Assembly: GCA_964542645.1 (NCBI GenBank)
Contig: CAZIUG010000007.1
Location: 461,646 to 525,645 of the forward strand
Direction: 5' to 3'
DNA length: 64,000 bases
From: Moanibacter sp964542645
Lineage (GTDB): Bacteria; Verrucomicrobiota; Verrucomicrobiia; Opitutales; UBA2987
Position numbers and translations under genes: made by a program. Below, one piece after another: positions 8,514 through 16,032 of the stretch. How positions within the stretch are numbered: position 1 is the stretch's first letter; every line of letters begins with the position of its first letter. The notes under the pieces were generated by a model. The model saw only the letters and a program-made list of their open reading frames with translations, was not told where the DNA came from and did no database searches.

Positions 8514-10415
8514 CTAGTTAAGATGTTCGGCATATTCTTCGTAGAGCGCATGATATTCCTCCACTATTTGGTCTACTTGGTCGCGTTTCATCTCTAGATT
8601 TGCGGCGAATGCTTCTTCCATCAGGCTTGCCATCCTATTTAATATCTGGATGTAGCTATGATCCTGGAGGTCCCACTTGTGGGCATTAATCTCTTGGATA
8701 ATGGTCTGGAAGGTGATCCCTATCAGTTCAAACTTTCCGATTTTCTTTAAGTAATCATAGGAAGATAGAAAGAATTTAAATTCCTCAAGTTCGGATTCTA
8801 GCGTGTGGATAGTTGCCTCGTAGGCATCGATGCCGTCGCCCACCGTCATCACATAGGTTGTCAAATCCCCTATATCTTTTTCAGAGAGGCCGAGCTCAAA
8901 GTTCGTATTGAACCATAGATTGACGGAGCGAATGTCCGGTTGACTACCGTCGTGAAAATAGGGAGCACTGTAATTAATGCCTAGGAGAGTAGGAGTATCT
9001 AATGCTCGGTCCCGCGAGTTTTCCCCACTTCCGGCAACGGTTCCAATGTCATGTCTTCTGTGATCAATAAAGTTCGAGCTCGGGATGTGGCAGGTAGCAC
9101 AACTCATCCCCCCCATTTGGGTAAAGGTTCGGTGGAATATGGCCTCGCCTCGTTTTGCAGCTGGAGAGGTATTTTCGCGGAGGGTACCGTTGGGCCTTAG
9201 TTTCGGATTGGAGAGAAAGTCAAACTCGAGCATATAGGCAATAATACCATCCATCAGGACGGGATCAGGTTCGGGTCCGTTAAACTCATTTACAATTACG
9301 TTGCGGACGAACTCACGGAGTGAATCGAAGCGTCCGTTGCGTCCGTAAGGTGCAGTGAAGCGGATACCGCGAAGGTCGGGAATATCCAATGCATCAAAGT
9401 GGCCATTATTAGCGTGAGGCGCGAAAAAATTATTGGAGACATCCATACCGCCTGGGCTTGAGGAAAGGCCCGGGATGAAAAATTTTGGATTGGTGATACT
9501 CTTGTTGTGACAAGTGTTGCAGGAGATTTGAAGAGAGCGGGCTGGCTCGCCAAAAATATAGGGGCTGTCGAATCCCATGTCTCCTAGTGCGATAAGTACG
9601 GTCTCGCTTTCATCCACTCCGCGCTCGGCCATGTTTAGAATTTGGCGAGGTCGGGGAAGTTGTTTGTTTGTTTCGCTGCCTGGGGGTAGTTTTACCGGGA
9701 CGACTGTGTCATCTTCAAAGGTAGGACTTGCCCACGGGACCGGTGAAAGCAAATTGGGATTAAGGGGTGTGTAATCCTCCCTATAGTTTTCTTCCACATA
9801 CTTTTTCACTTCCTCCGCTGATTTGGCAAATGCTGCGATATCCGGGACTCTTCCTTCGGAAACGAATAGGCCGTATCTACCCAGCGCACTTGCCATTTCC
9901 AGCCATGCCTGCCCTAGTCTTCTGAAAGAATCCTGATCAGAGTATTTCACCTCATGTTCGAAACTGGCCCAGAGCTGGCGGGCCCGCTTCAATGCTGCGG
10001 TTGCCTTTCGATAATCATCGAGACTAGCCTCTGCTTGCTCAAGAGAATCACTAAGGAGAAAAGCCATCCCTTCCGTGACCGCGCAGAAAATTTCTTGCCT
10101 CGCCTCTGTACGCTCCTCCAGCGACAGCTTATCAAGCCGGTCTGAAACCGAAATTTTTTGGGTTCGTTTATTCAGCCACTCTCCCATTTCTCCATTCACT
10201 GCTTCGACTTCGTCCACAATTAAAGCCGCATCCGACCAAACTAGCCCCCAAGGAACCGGGTTTAGATTAAGAGTGAAGATCAACCGTCGATAACTCTCCA
10301 CCGGAGCCAAAAATGTCTCTGCTGGGACAATGTGTCCGTGCACCACCCCCCCCTTTGTGAGAATTGAAAGGAGAATTCCTATGAGAGCTAGGATGCGGAT
10401 TTTTCTGGCTGTCAC
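8514..10415 (-). CDS. Exported di-heme c-type cytochrome (CcpA/MauG superfamily) with extra helical domains, 633 aa
   Basis: Periplasmic di-heme protein of the cytochrome c peroxidase/MauG superfamily. A signal segment (about 5-26) is followed by a helical domain (about 28-215), then two heme modules with CNTCH (299-303) and CATCH (439-443), and a helical C-terminal domain (about 530-633). Each heme module is followed by a similar block: IPDLRGIRFTAPY (345-357) and TPTLLGINYSAPYFHDG (474-490), suggesting an internal duplication of the second-heme type module, unlike standard peroxidases of about 330-350 residues. GTG start with AAGGGA upstream. It is the first gene after the candidate MntR-controlled promoter and is tightly linked to phnD. 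Peroxidase activity, oxidation of Mn or Fe, or modification of a partner protein are all possible; none is shown. Confidence 0.82.
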   Translation of the reverse strand: MTARKIRILALIGILLSILTKGGVVHGHIVPAETFLAPVESYRRLIFTLNLNPVPWGLVWSDAALIVDEVEAVNGEMGEWLNKRTQKISVSDRLDKLSLEERTEARQEIFCAVTEGMAFLLSDSLEQAEASLDDYRKATAALKRARQLWASFEHEVKYSDQDSFRRLGQAWLEMASALGRYGLFVSEGRVPDIAAFAKSAEEVKKYVEENYREDYTPLNPNLLSPVPWASPTFEDDTVVPVKLPPGSETNKQLPRPRQILNMAERGVDESETVLIALGDMGFDSPYIFGEPARSLQISCNTCHNKSITNPKFFIPGLSSSPGGMDVSNNFFAPHANNGHFDALDIPDLRGIRFTAPYGRNGRFDSLREFVRNVIVNEFNGPEPDPVLMDGIIAYMLEFDFLSNPKLRPNGTLRENTSPAAKRGEAIFHRTFTQMGGMSCATCHIPSSNFIDHRRHDIGTVAGSGENSRDRALDTPTLLGINYSAPYFHDGSQPDIRSVNLWFNTNFELGLSEKDIGDLTTYVMTVGDGIDAYEATIHTLESELEEFKFFLSSYDYLKKIGKFELIGITFQTIIQEINAHKWDLQDHSYIQILNRMASLMEEAFAANLEMKRDQVDQIVEEYHALYEEYAEHLN

Positions 10416-10466
10416 TTCCAGTCCCTTTACAGATTTTTTGTGTAACCTATGGTTGTATAATTAGCG

Positions 10467-10495
10467 ATTATACTAAAGTATAGTATATGCTACAA
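10467..10495 (-). promoter_or_regulatory. Sigma-70-type promoter of the cytochrome-phnDCE-porin unit
   Basis: On the minus strand the -35 box TTGTAG (10490-10495) and a perfect -10 box TATAAT (10467-10472) are 17 bp apart. This predicts a start near 10460 and a leader of about 45 nt before the GTG at 10415. The spacer is filled by two palindromes (separate entry). Confidence 0.6.
10469..10493. promoter_or_regulatory. Candidate MntR operator: two overlapping palindromes inside the promoter
   Basis: TATACT-AA-AGTATA (10469-10482) is a perfect inverted repeat. It overlaps ATAGTATATGCTAC (10480-10493), a near-palindrome which, from memory, resembles the E. coli MntR box core ATAGCATATGCTAT with two differences. 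Both lie between the -35 and -10 boxes, where a bound repressor would block RNA polymerase. The MntR gene is immediately upstream. Binding by MntR is inference. Confidence 0.5.
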
Positions 10496-10547
10496 TATTC
10501 CGCATCTACTCAACCCTTATGGAAAACGTCAAGGTAAAACAGGGTGG

Positions 10548-10985
10548 TTAGTTCCGGGTCTTAATAAATTTCCGCATGGCTGTCAAAGTCGCAGGCGAAG
10601 CGTGATGCTCGATACCCTCTGCGTCGAGCTCCGCAATCTTTTTAGGAACCCCAATTTTTAAGAGAAAGCGCGTGACCACATGGTGTCTTTCGCGGCTCTG
10701 GGTTGCTAACTTTCGTCCGTTAGGGGTAAGAAAAATAGAACGATAGGGTTGAGAGTTAACTAGGCCAGCATCTTTAAGACGACCGATTGTTTTCGATACC
10801 GTTACGTGGGAGACACCCAAATGCCGGGCGAGATCAACAGCTCGGGCCTCTCCGTTCTGTTGGATTAGATCGTCAATCAGTTCGACATAATCTTCTGCCA
10901 GTTCGTGTTGGTTGCGGCTGCGCGAATTTGCGTAGGCGTTTGATAACGATCGAGGCTGGGATTGGGTAAATGTATTCTTTTTCAC
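10548..10985 (-). CDS. mntR: Manganese-responsive repressor MntR, 145 aa
   Basis: DtxR-family metal-dependent repressor without the SH3-like third domain, of the size of E. coli MntR. A winged helix (about 32-95, recognition part HLGVSHVTVSKTIGRL) is followed by the dimerisation and metal domain. By motif alignment with Bacillus MntR all six Mn ligands are present: Asp32 and Glu35 (EDYVEL), His101 (RERHH), Glu123, Glu126 and His127 (DAEGIEHH). The Asp in the first position is typical of Mn-selective members rather than DtxR/IdeR. GTG start; the next in-frame codons upstream reach a stop quickly. It stands alone in front of the cytochrome-phnDCE-porin unit on the same strand, and both upstream regions are rich in palindromes, suggesting autoregulation and control of that unit. 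Confidence 0.92.
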   Translation of the reverse strand: MKKNTFTQSQPRSLSNAYANSRSRNQHELAEDYVELIDDLIQQNGEARAVDLARHLGVSHVTVSKTIGRLKDAGLVNSQPYRSIFLTPNGRKLATQSRERHHVVTRFLLKIGVPKKIAELDAEGIEHHASPATLTAMRKFIKTRN

Positions 10986-11017
10986 GGATGCGCATTAGTG
11001 GGTACGATGAACTGCTT

Positions 11018-11082
11018 GCTAACATAATATTAGCTTTCCTATAGAATATTAGTAGCGACTAATAAATTTAAACAAGTTTAAA
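11018..11082. promoter_or_regulatory. Cluster of three palindromes upstream of mntR
   Basis: Within 65 bp upstream of mntR (33-97 bp before the GTG) are: GCTAA-N7-TTAGC (11018-11034), a perfect ATTAGT-AGCG-ACTAAT (11048-11063) and a perfect TTTAAAC-AA-GTTTAAA (11067-11082). The arms TTAG/CTAA recur, and the AA-centred form recurs in the promoter of the downstream unit. They are candidate operators for MntR autoregulation; no exact consensus is claimed. Confidence 0.45.
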
Positions 11083-11184
11083 ATCATTTGGGTAGACCAA
11101 ACAGAAAAGTTTTGAAACTTCACCAATTATTTCACAGGTGATTCTAAGAAGGAATATCATAACATTTTCGGCGGAGGTGGAACC

Positions 11185-11218
11185 TGGGATTAAAGCCGAA
11201 TAGCGTCTTTTAATCCCA
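11185..11218. other. 10-bp hairpin in the mntR-uvrC gap
   Basis: TGGGATTAAA (11185-11194) and TTTAATCCCA (11209-11218) form a perfect 10-bp stem with a 14-nt loop. There is no adjacent U-run, so it is not a standard terminator. It lies downstream of uvrC and upstream of mntR, both on the minus strand, and could end the uvrC transcript. The remainder of 10986-11382 holds no gene that I can support. Confidence 0.4.
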
Positions 11219-11382
11219 ACCTCTTAGTTATCAGTCTTTGTGCGTAAAGGATGCGATGTAAGGAAAATTGAATAGCGGGGGAGTGGATGGTTCCTGTGCA
11301 ATGGATAGTACAAGTGATTTGTCCGACTGACTTAATTTGAGCGTTATCAAAGCAAATCGCGGTGATCGTGGGGGAACTGAGT

Positions 11383-12879
11383 TTAACGCGAATGGGTTGA
11401 TTTTGCTGACTTTAGGAAGAGAAAAAGTTCAGAGGCTAGTTTAGGACCTATGCCGTCGACTTCCTGGAGGTTAGCGACAGCGGCCCTATTCAGAGCTTTT
11501 ATAGTTTTGAAATGTGCAAGAAGCGCATTTCGACGTACCGGTCCAATTCCTTTGAATTCGTCTAGGATCGTCTCTTTGAGTCTCCTGGATCTTAATTCTG
11601 CGTTGAAAGTATTAGCAAAGCGGTGAGCTTCATCGCGGATTCTTTGCAGTAGTAGACGAGCTTGATTGTGTGGAGGAAGATTAAGAGGAGGCCTTTGATC
11701 GAGAAATACAATGGTTTCTTCTTGTTTAGCAAGGGCGATGAGATGGGGCGGATCGAGGTCTTGAGCAAGAAAGGCTTTTAGGGCAGCACCCAATTGCCCG
11801 ATGCCACCATCGATTACAATGAGATCAGGCAAGGATTTCTTTTCGACATTCAGTCGGAGATAGCGACGAGAGACTACTTCTTCCATAGCACGATAGTCAT
11901 CATTGCCGACAAAACTTTTTATCTTGTAGCGTCGGTAGTTGCTTTTGTCCGGCTGCCCATCACGAAAGTGAACCATCGAGGCTACCACATAAGTTCCTGA
12001 AATGTGGCTGATGTCGAAACACTCGATTCGTTGGGGTCTTTCCCCAAGTTTCAGAAGGCGAGTTAACTTTTCAAGTGCGTCGGATTCATCGAACTGTTTG
12101 TAAGTTCTGGGCTCACGGATGAACTTTCGTGTTTTGATAATGGTTCTCTCCAGGGCAAAGACGATGTCGCGGAGCTCTGCTGCCTTTTCGAATTCTTTTT
12201 TTCCCGCAGCTTGACTCATTTCCTGTTTTAGCTCTGCCAGCCACTCGCATGACTTACCTTCGAGAAAAAAGCAGGCCTTGTTCACGCGTTCCCGATATTC
12301 CCCAGGGGAAACAATGTTGTCATGGCCGTAGATCTCAGACCGGGCATCGTCGTAAAGCATCCAACTGCCGTCAGGCATCTGCTTGGGGGTTCCATCTCCA
12401 AGGAGGATCCCAAAACGACGACGCATCTCGGCAAGCGTTTTACGCAAGAGCCGAGAATGGGCAAAGGGTCCGAAGTAGAGAGAGTTGGTATCTTTGCGAA
12501 TGCGGGTGAGCCGAAAGCAGGGTAATTCATTTCCGGTGTCAACTCTCACCAGAAGGAAACGTTTGTCATCAGTGAAATCAGTGTTGTAACGAGGTTTCCA
12601 CTCCTTAATCAGCCTTCCTTCGAGAAGCAGAGCTTCGGCCTCGGAGCGCACCTCGATGTGTTCGAAATGCGTTACTAACTTCATCATCGCCGCTATCTTG
12701 GGCTGGGTTTTGAGAAACCTCCGGGAGGTTTGAAAATAGGTAGCGACTCTTTTTTTCAGGTCTTTCGCTTTGCCTACATAGAGTACAGTACCAAACCGGT
12801 CCTTCATAAGGTAGACGCCCGGTTGGCGTGGCAGTTCTCGAAGTCTCCCTTTGATTTTACTTCCTTGAAATTTTGGCAT
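11383..12879 (-). CDS. uvrC: Excinuclease ABC subunit C, 498 aa
   Basis: Nuclease of UvrABC nucleotide excision repair, cutting on both sides of a lesion after UvrB loading. The N-terminal GIY-YIG domain shows GVYLMKDRFGTVLYVGKAKD (21-40); a UVR motif for UvrB contact lies near 210-240 (KKEFEKAAELRD). The RNase H-like domain shows ECFDISH and LIVIDGGIGQL, carrying the catalytic aspartates, and two helix-hairpin-helix repeats close the protein (FKGIGPVRRNALL, VDGIGPKLASEL). At 498 residues it is shorter than the roughly 600-residue E. coli protein, yet all domains are present. ATG start. Single gene, minus strand. Confidence 0.95.
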   Translation of the reverse strand: MPKFQGSKIKGRLRELPRQPGVYLMKDRFGTVLYVGKAKDLKKRVATYFQTSRRFLKTQPKIAAMMKLVTHFEHIEVRSEAEALLLEGRLIKEWKPRYNTDFTDDKRFLLVRVDTGNELPCFRLTRIRKDTNSLYFGPFAHSRLLRKTLAEMRRRFGILLGDGTPKQMPDGSWMLYDDARSEIYGHDNIVSPGEYRERVNKACFFLEGKSCEWLAELKQEMSQAAGKKEFEKAAELRDIVFALERTIIKTRKFIREPRTYKQFDESDALEKLTRLLKLGERPQRIECFDISHISGTYVVASMVHFRDGQPDKSNYRRYKIKSFVGNDDYRAMEEVVSRRYLRLNVEKKSLPDLIVIDGGIGQLGAALKAFLAQDLDPPHLIALAKQEETIVFLDQRPPLNLPPHNQARLLLQRIRDEAHRFANTFNAELRSRRLKETILDEFKGIGPVRRNALLAHFKTIKALNRAAVANLQEVDGIGPKLASELFLFLKSAKSTHSR

Positions 12880-13338
12880 TTGTAAGAAGCAGAATTGATA
12901 TCTGGAGCATACACTCTAATCCTACAAGATCGCTGGGCGCGGCACTAAATTGCCATTATTAGGCCTGGCGAGTATGATCAAGGATTCGGCGCACTGAAAA
13001 GAATTAGTGATGATGGGTTTCTCCTGTTACGGCGGATTGAGGTGGAAGAGGTTTAACTCTAAATGGAGCTTTCTTTAGCCATTGAATGGTTTAATTAAAA
13101 GCATGCCGTGGCCTGTATTGTCCACAAGTATCCGGTCGATGTCTGGTTATGGTTCTTGGGGTCGCTAGCTGAAATTAGCGAGACACTATTTTAGTGATCG
13201 GATGGCAATTTAGCACCGTGTGACGATCGGTACGATTGACATGATGAGGTAGAAACTGAACAATAAAGGGTCAAAAAGGTTCTCGAACTTATTCGGTGCT
13301 AGGAGTTTGAGCGAGGGAGCTAGGACTGATTTTCGAAG
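12880..13338. other. Intergenic region between divergent uvrC and holA
   Basis: About 460 bp without a gene I can support. It must hold the promoters of uvrC and holA. A small inverted repeat TCGCTA-N8-TAGCGA is present near 13164-13183. No tRNA or terminator pattern was found. Confidence 0.4.
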
Positions 13339-14478
13339 GTGAAAGTAGCCAGAAAATTTACGTTTATTTGCGGTGGAGATGACTACTTTGTCTCCCGTCT
13401 GGGCAAGTCGATTTTGGCCGAAAAGAGCCGCGATTTGGAGAGCGAGTTCTCCCAGGAGATTGTTGCCGGCGCAGCCAATACGGTGGAGGAAGTAGAAATA
13501 GCAGTTACCCAATTGCGCCAAGCCCTGCAGACACTGCCCTTGTTTGGGGGCAAGAAAGTGATTTGGTTTAAAGAGGTGAATTTTTTAGCTGATTCAATTA
13601 CCGGACGGGCTGAGGGAACACGGATCCAATTGGAAAACCTCCAACACACTTTGGAGCAGATTAATCCTGAGAATGTCGACCTGGTGATCAGTGCATTTCC
13701 AGTCGATCGAAGACGTTCCTTTTTGAGGTGGTGCGAGAAGAATTCCGACTTCCACATGACGGGTGGTGGGCGCGGTGCTGATAGTGCAATTATCCCATTG
13801 ATCGAGGAGGAGTGTGGTCGCCTAGAGGTTGGATTCGAAGAGGGAGCGCAAGATTATCTAGTAGAGAAACTGGGAGGCAATGCCCGCCTGATCGTTGAGG
13901 AGTTACGGAAGTTGTCCTCTTACTTGGGGGAAGAGGGAAATGTAATCAGAAAAATCCATATCACGGAGTTGGTTCCGGAATATGGCGAAGGTAAGTTCTT
14001 CGAAGCGGTGGAGGCATTCTATAGCGCTGACATAGAACGGGCCCTGGAGGCAGTCCGGCGCCATTTTTTTGGAAACAGAGATGCACGTGGGCTGATCGCA
14101 AGTTTGCAGGGCCGCAACCGCCTCCTAATTCAACTTCGGGCCTTGATGGGTGGTGGAGAGATTCCAATGAGAGGAAGACAGCTAAGCCCATCGTCGTTGG
14201 AGAAGGCCGCTAATATCTACCAAGAGCATTTCGGGGAGAGCCGTGAAAAACGAAATTTCAATCTTTTTTCTCAGAGTCCGTGGTATCTTCGCCATCTCTG
14301 CGCTGATGCAGACCGATTTTCTCTTAAGAATCTCATCCGATTTCAGTCGGCTTTCGTTTGTGCTTTTGAGGAGATTCTGGATCGTGCCGGGGAACAGGAG
14401 GAGACAATGCGTAATCTTGTTGTAAGATGCCTCAGCCGGGACTCGTCTTATTCTAAGGAGCGTTATGAGAAGGACTAA
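13339..14478 (+). CDS. holA: DNA polymerase III delta subunit, 379 aa
   Basis: Clamp-loader wrench subunit that opens the beta clamp. The N-terminal part FTFICGGDDYFVSR matches the usual start of HolA; a degenerate AAA+ core (to about 200) and the C-terminal helical collar domain (about 215-379) follow. Like other delta subunits it lacks a functional P-loop. GTG at 13339 is the first possible start, as an in-frame TGA lies 12 bases before. Slightly longer than E. coli HolA (343). It is followed after 45 bp by purB on the same strand. Confidence 0.85.
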   Translation: MKVARKFTFICGGDDYFVSRLGKSILAEKSRDLESEFSQEIVAGAANTVEEVEIAVTQLRQALQTLPLFGGKKVIWFKEVNFLADSITGRAEGTRIQLENLQHTLEQINPENVDLVISAFPVDRRRSFLRWCEKNSDFHMTGGGRGADSAIIPLIEEECGRLEVGFEEGAQDYLVEKLGGNARLIVEELRKLSSYLGEEGNVIRKIHITELVPEYGEGKFFEAVEAFYSADIERALEAVRRHFFGNRDARGLIASLQGRNRLLIQLRALMGGGEIPMRGRQLSPSSLEKAANIYQEHFGESREKRNFNLFSQSPWYLRHLCADADRFSLKNLIRFQSAFVCAFEEILDRAGEQEETMRNLVVRCLSRDSSYSKERYEKD

Positions 14479-14523
14479 ATTTTCTTGTTGCCAGTTCCTG
14501 AGCGGTAGAGGTTGATCTACTGA

Positions 14524-15951
14524 ATGATGGAATCGATACCTAACATCCTGGCTCTGCGTTATGCCTCGTCTGAACTAAAGGAGATTTGGTCTCTAAGGGG
14601 GAAGATTCTCATGGAGCGCGATTTTTGGATAGCGGTCATGAAGGCTCAAAAAGAATTGGGCTTGGAAATTCCCGATGAGGCAATTGGTGCCTATGAAGCG
14701 GCCAGGGAAAAGATTGATCTCGATGACATCCAGAGGCGCGAATCGATTACCAGGCACGATGTTAAATCCAGAATTGATGCCTTTTGTGATCTTGCCGGTT
14801 ATGAACACATCCACAAGGGTATGACGAGTCGTGACCTGACAGAAAATGTTGAGCAGCTGCAAGTATTGCGGTCTCTCCAGTTTGTTAGGGTAAAGGCGAT
14901 TAGTTCCTTAAACGCTCTTTCACGCCGAGCCGGGGAATTCAAGAGATTGGTGATTACAGCTCGAACACATAATGTCGCGGCCCAACCAACAACCTATGGG
15001 AGACGATTGGCCATGTTCGGCGAGGAGATGCTGCTAGCAGTCGAGCGTCTCGATTATCTGATTGAGAATTATCCCATCCGCGGCCTAAAGGGTGCGGTTG
15101 GGAACCAGCTGGATTGTCTTACTCTTTTCGATGGAGACCGGGACAAGGTTGTCCATTTAGAAGAGAGAATTTATAAACATCTAGGGATGGATAAAGGACT
15201 GATGTCGACGGGACAGATCTATCCGCGCAGCCTAGATTTTGAAGCTATCGGGGTGCTTACTTCATTGGCATCGGGGCCGGCCAATTTTGCCCGTAGCCTG
15301 CGATTAATGGCAGGACATGAATTGGCGGGAGAGGGGATAACGGAGGGCCAGGTCGGATCTTCCGCGATGCCGCACAAGGTTAACTCACGAAGCTGTGAGA
15401 GGATCGCAGGATTTCTCACGTTGCTAAAAGGGTACCATAATATGGTTGCAGGATTAGCTGGTGATCAGTGGAACGAGGGGGATGTGTCCTGTTCTGTAGT
15501 GCGAAGGGTAGCATTGCCAGACAGTTTTTTCGCGGTTGATGGCCTGCTCGAAACGCTTTTGGTAGTGTTGGATGAAATGGAAGTTTTCCCGGAAGTGATT
15601 CGTCAGGAAAATGAGAGATACCTTCCCTTTCTTGCAACTACCTCGATTCTGATGGAATTGATTCAAAAAGGAGTAGGGCGGGAATCAGCTCATGAGCTGA
15701 TTCGGGAACACGCGTTTGCCGTTCTGCGTGATCTACGGTCTGGACGAATATCCCAGAACGATTTTATGAGGCGATTGGCTTCCGATCGCCGTATCGGTAT
15801 CGACCTTCGTCGGCTCAATGCGATTATTGATCGTCTCCGTAGTTGGGCCGGTGGTTCGGCTCAGCAGGTCGACCAATTTGTCGAACGAGTCCGAGATTGG
15901 GAGAAACGCTTCCCAGAAGCCGAAGGAGTGGTTCGAAATGAGATTCTCTAA
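14524..15951 (+). CDS. purB: Adenylosuccinate lyase, 475 aa
   Basis: Fumarase-superfamily enzyme acting twice in purine synthesis (SAICAR to AICAR, adenylosuccinate to AMP). The signature loop GSSAMPHKVNSRSCERI is of the longer, actinobacterial-like PurB type (PHK-N-RSCER) rather than the B. subtilis form. Other conserved regions: HDVKSRIDAF (family position of one catalytic His), GMTSRDLTENVEQ and ARTHNVAAQPTTYGRR. Two adjacent ATG codons (14524 and 14527) can serve as start. It lies between holA and the phosphofructokinase on the same strand, probably by chance of organisation. Confidence 0.93.
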   Translation: MMESIPNILALRYASSELKEIWSLRGKILMERDFWIAVMKAQKELGLEIPDEAIGAYEAAREKIDLDDIQRRESITRHDVKSRIDAFCDLAGYEHIHKGMTSRDLTENVEQLQVLRSLQFVRVKAISSLNALSRRAGEFKRLVITARTHNVAAQPTTYGRRLAMFGEEMLLAVERLDYLIENYPIRGLKGAVGNQLDCLTLFDGDRDKVVHLEERIYKHLGMDKGLMSTGQIYPRSLDFEAIGVLTSLASGPANFARSLRLMAGHELAGEGITEGQVGSSAMPHKVNSRSCERIAGFLTLLKGYHNMVAGLAGDQWNEGDVSCSVVRRVALPDSFFAVDGLLETLLVVLDEMEVFPEVIRQENERYLPFLATTSILMELIQKGVGRESAHELIREHAFAVLRDLRSGRISQNDFMRRLASDRRIGIDLRRLNAIIDRLRSWAGGSAQQVDQFVERVRDWEKRFPEAEGVVRNEIL

Positions 15952-16032
15952 AGGGAAAAAAGAATTTGCGTTTCTGGAAGCTTGTATATCTCCTTTCCTC
16001 ACATTTTTGAAAAACAAGCAGAAATCCATTTT

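Noticed and set aside
4692..10415. Calling the PhnDCE locus a phosphonate-utilisation cluster
   Set aside because: No C-P lyase, phosphonatase, phosphite dehydrogenase or Pho-type regulator is present; the adjacent regulator is MntR.
13210..13521. 103-codon minus-strand frame across the holA start
   Set aside because: It overlaps holA in antisense, shows no family motif and is a shadow of the real gene.
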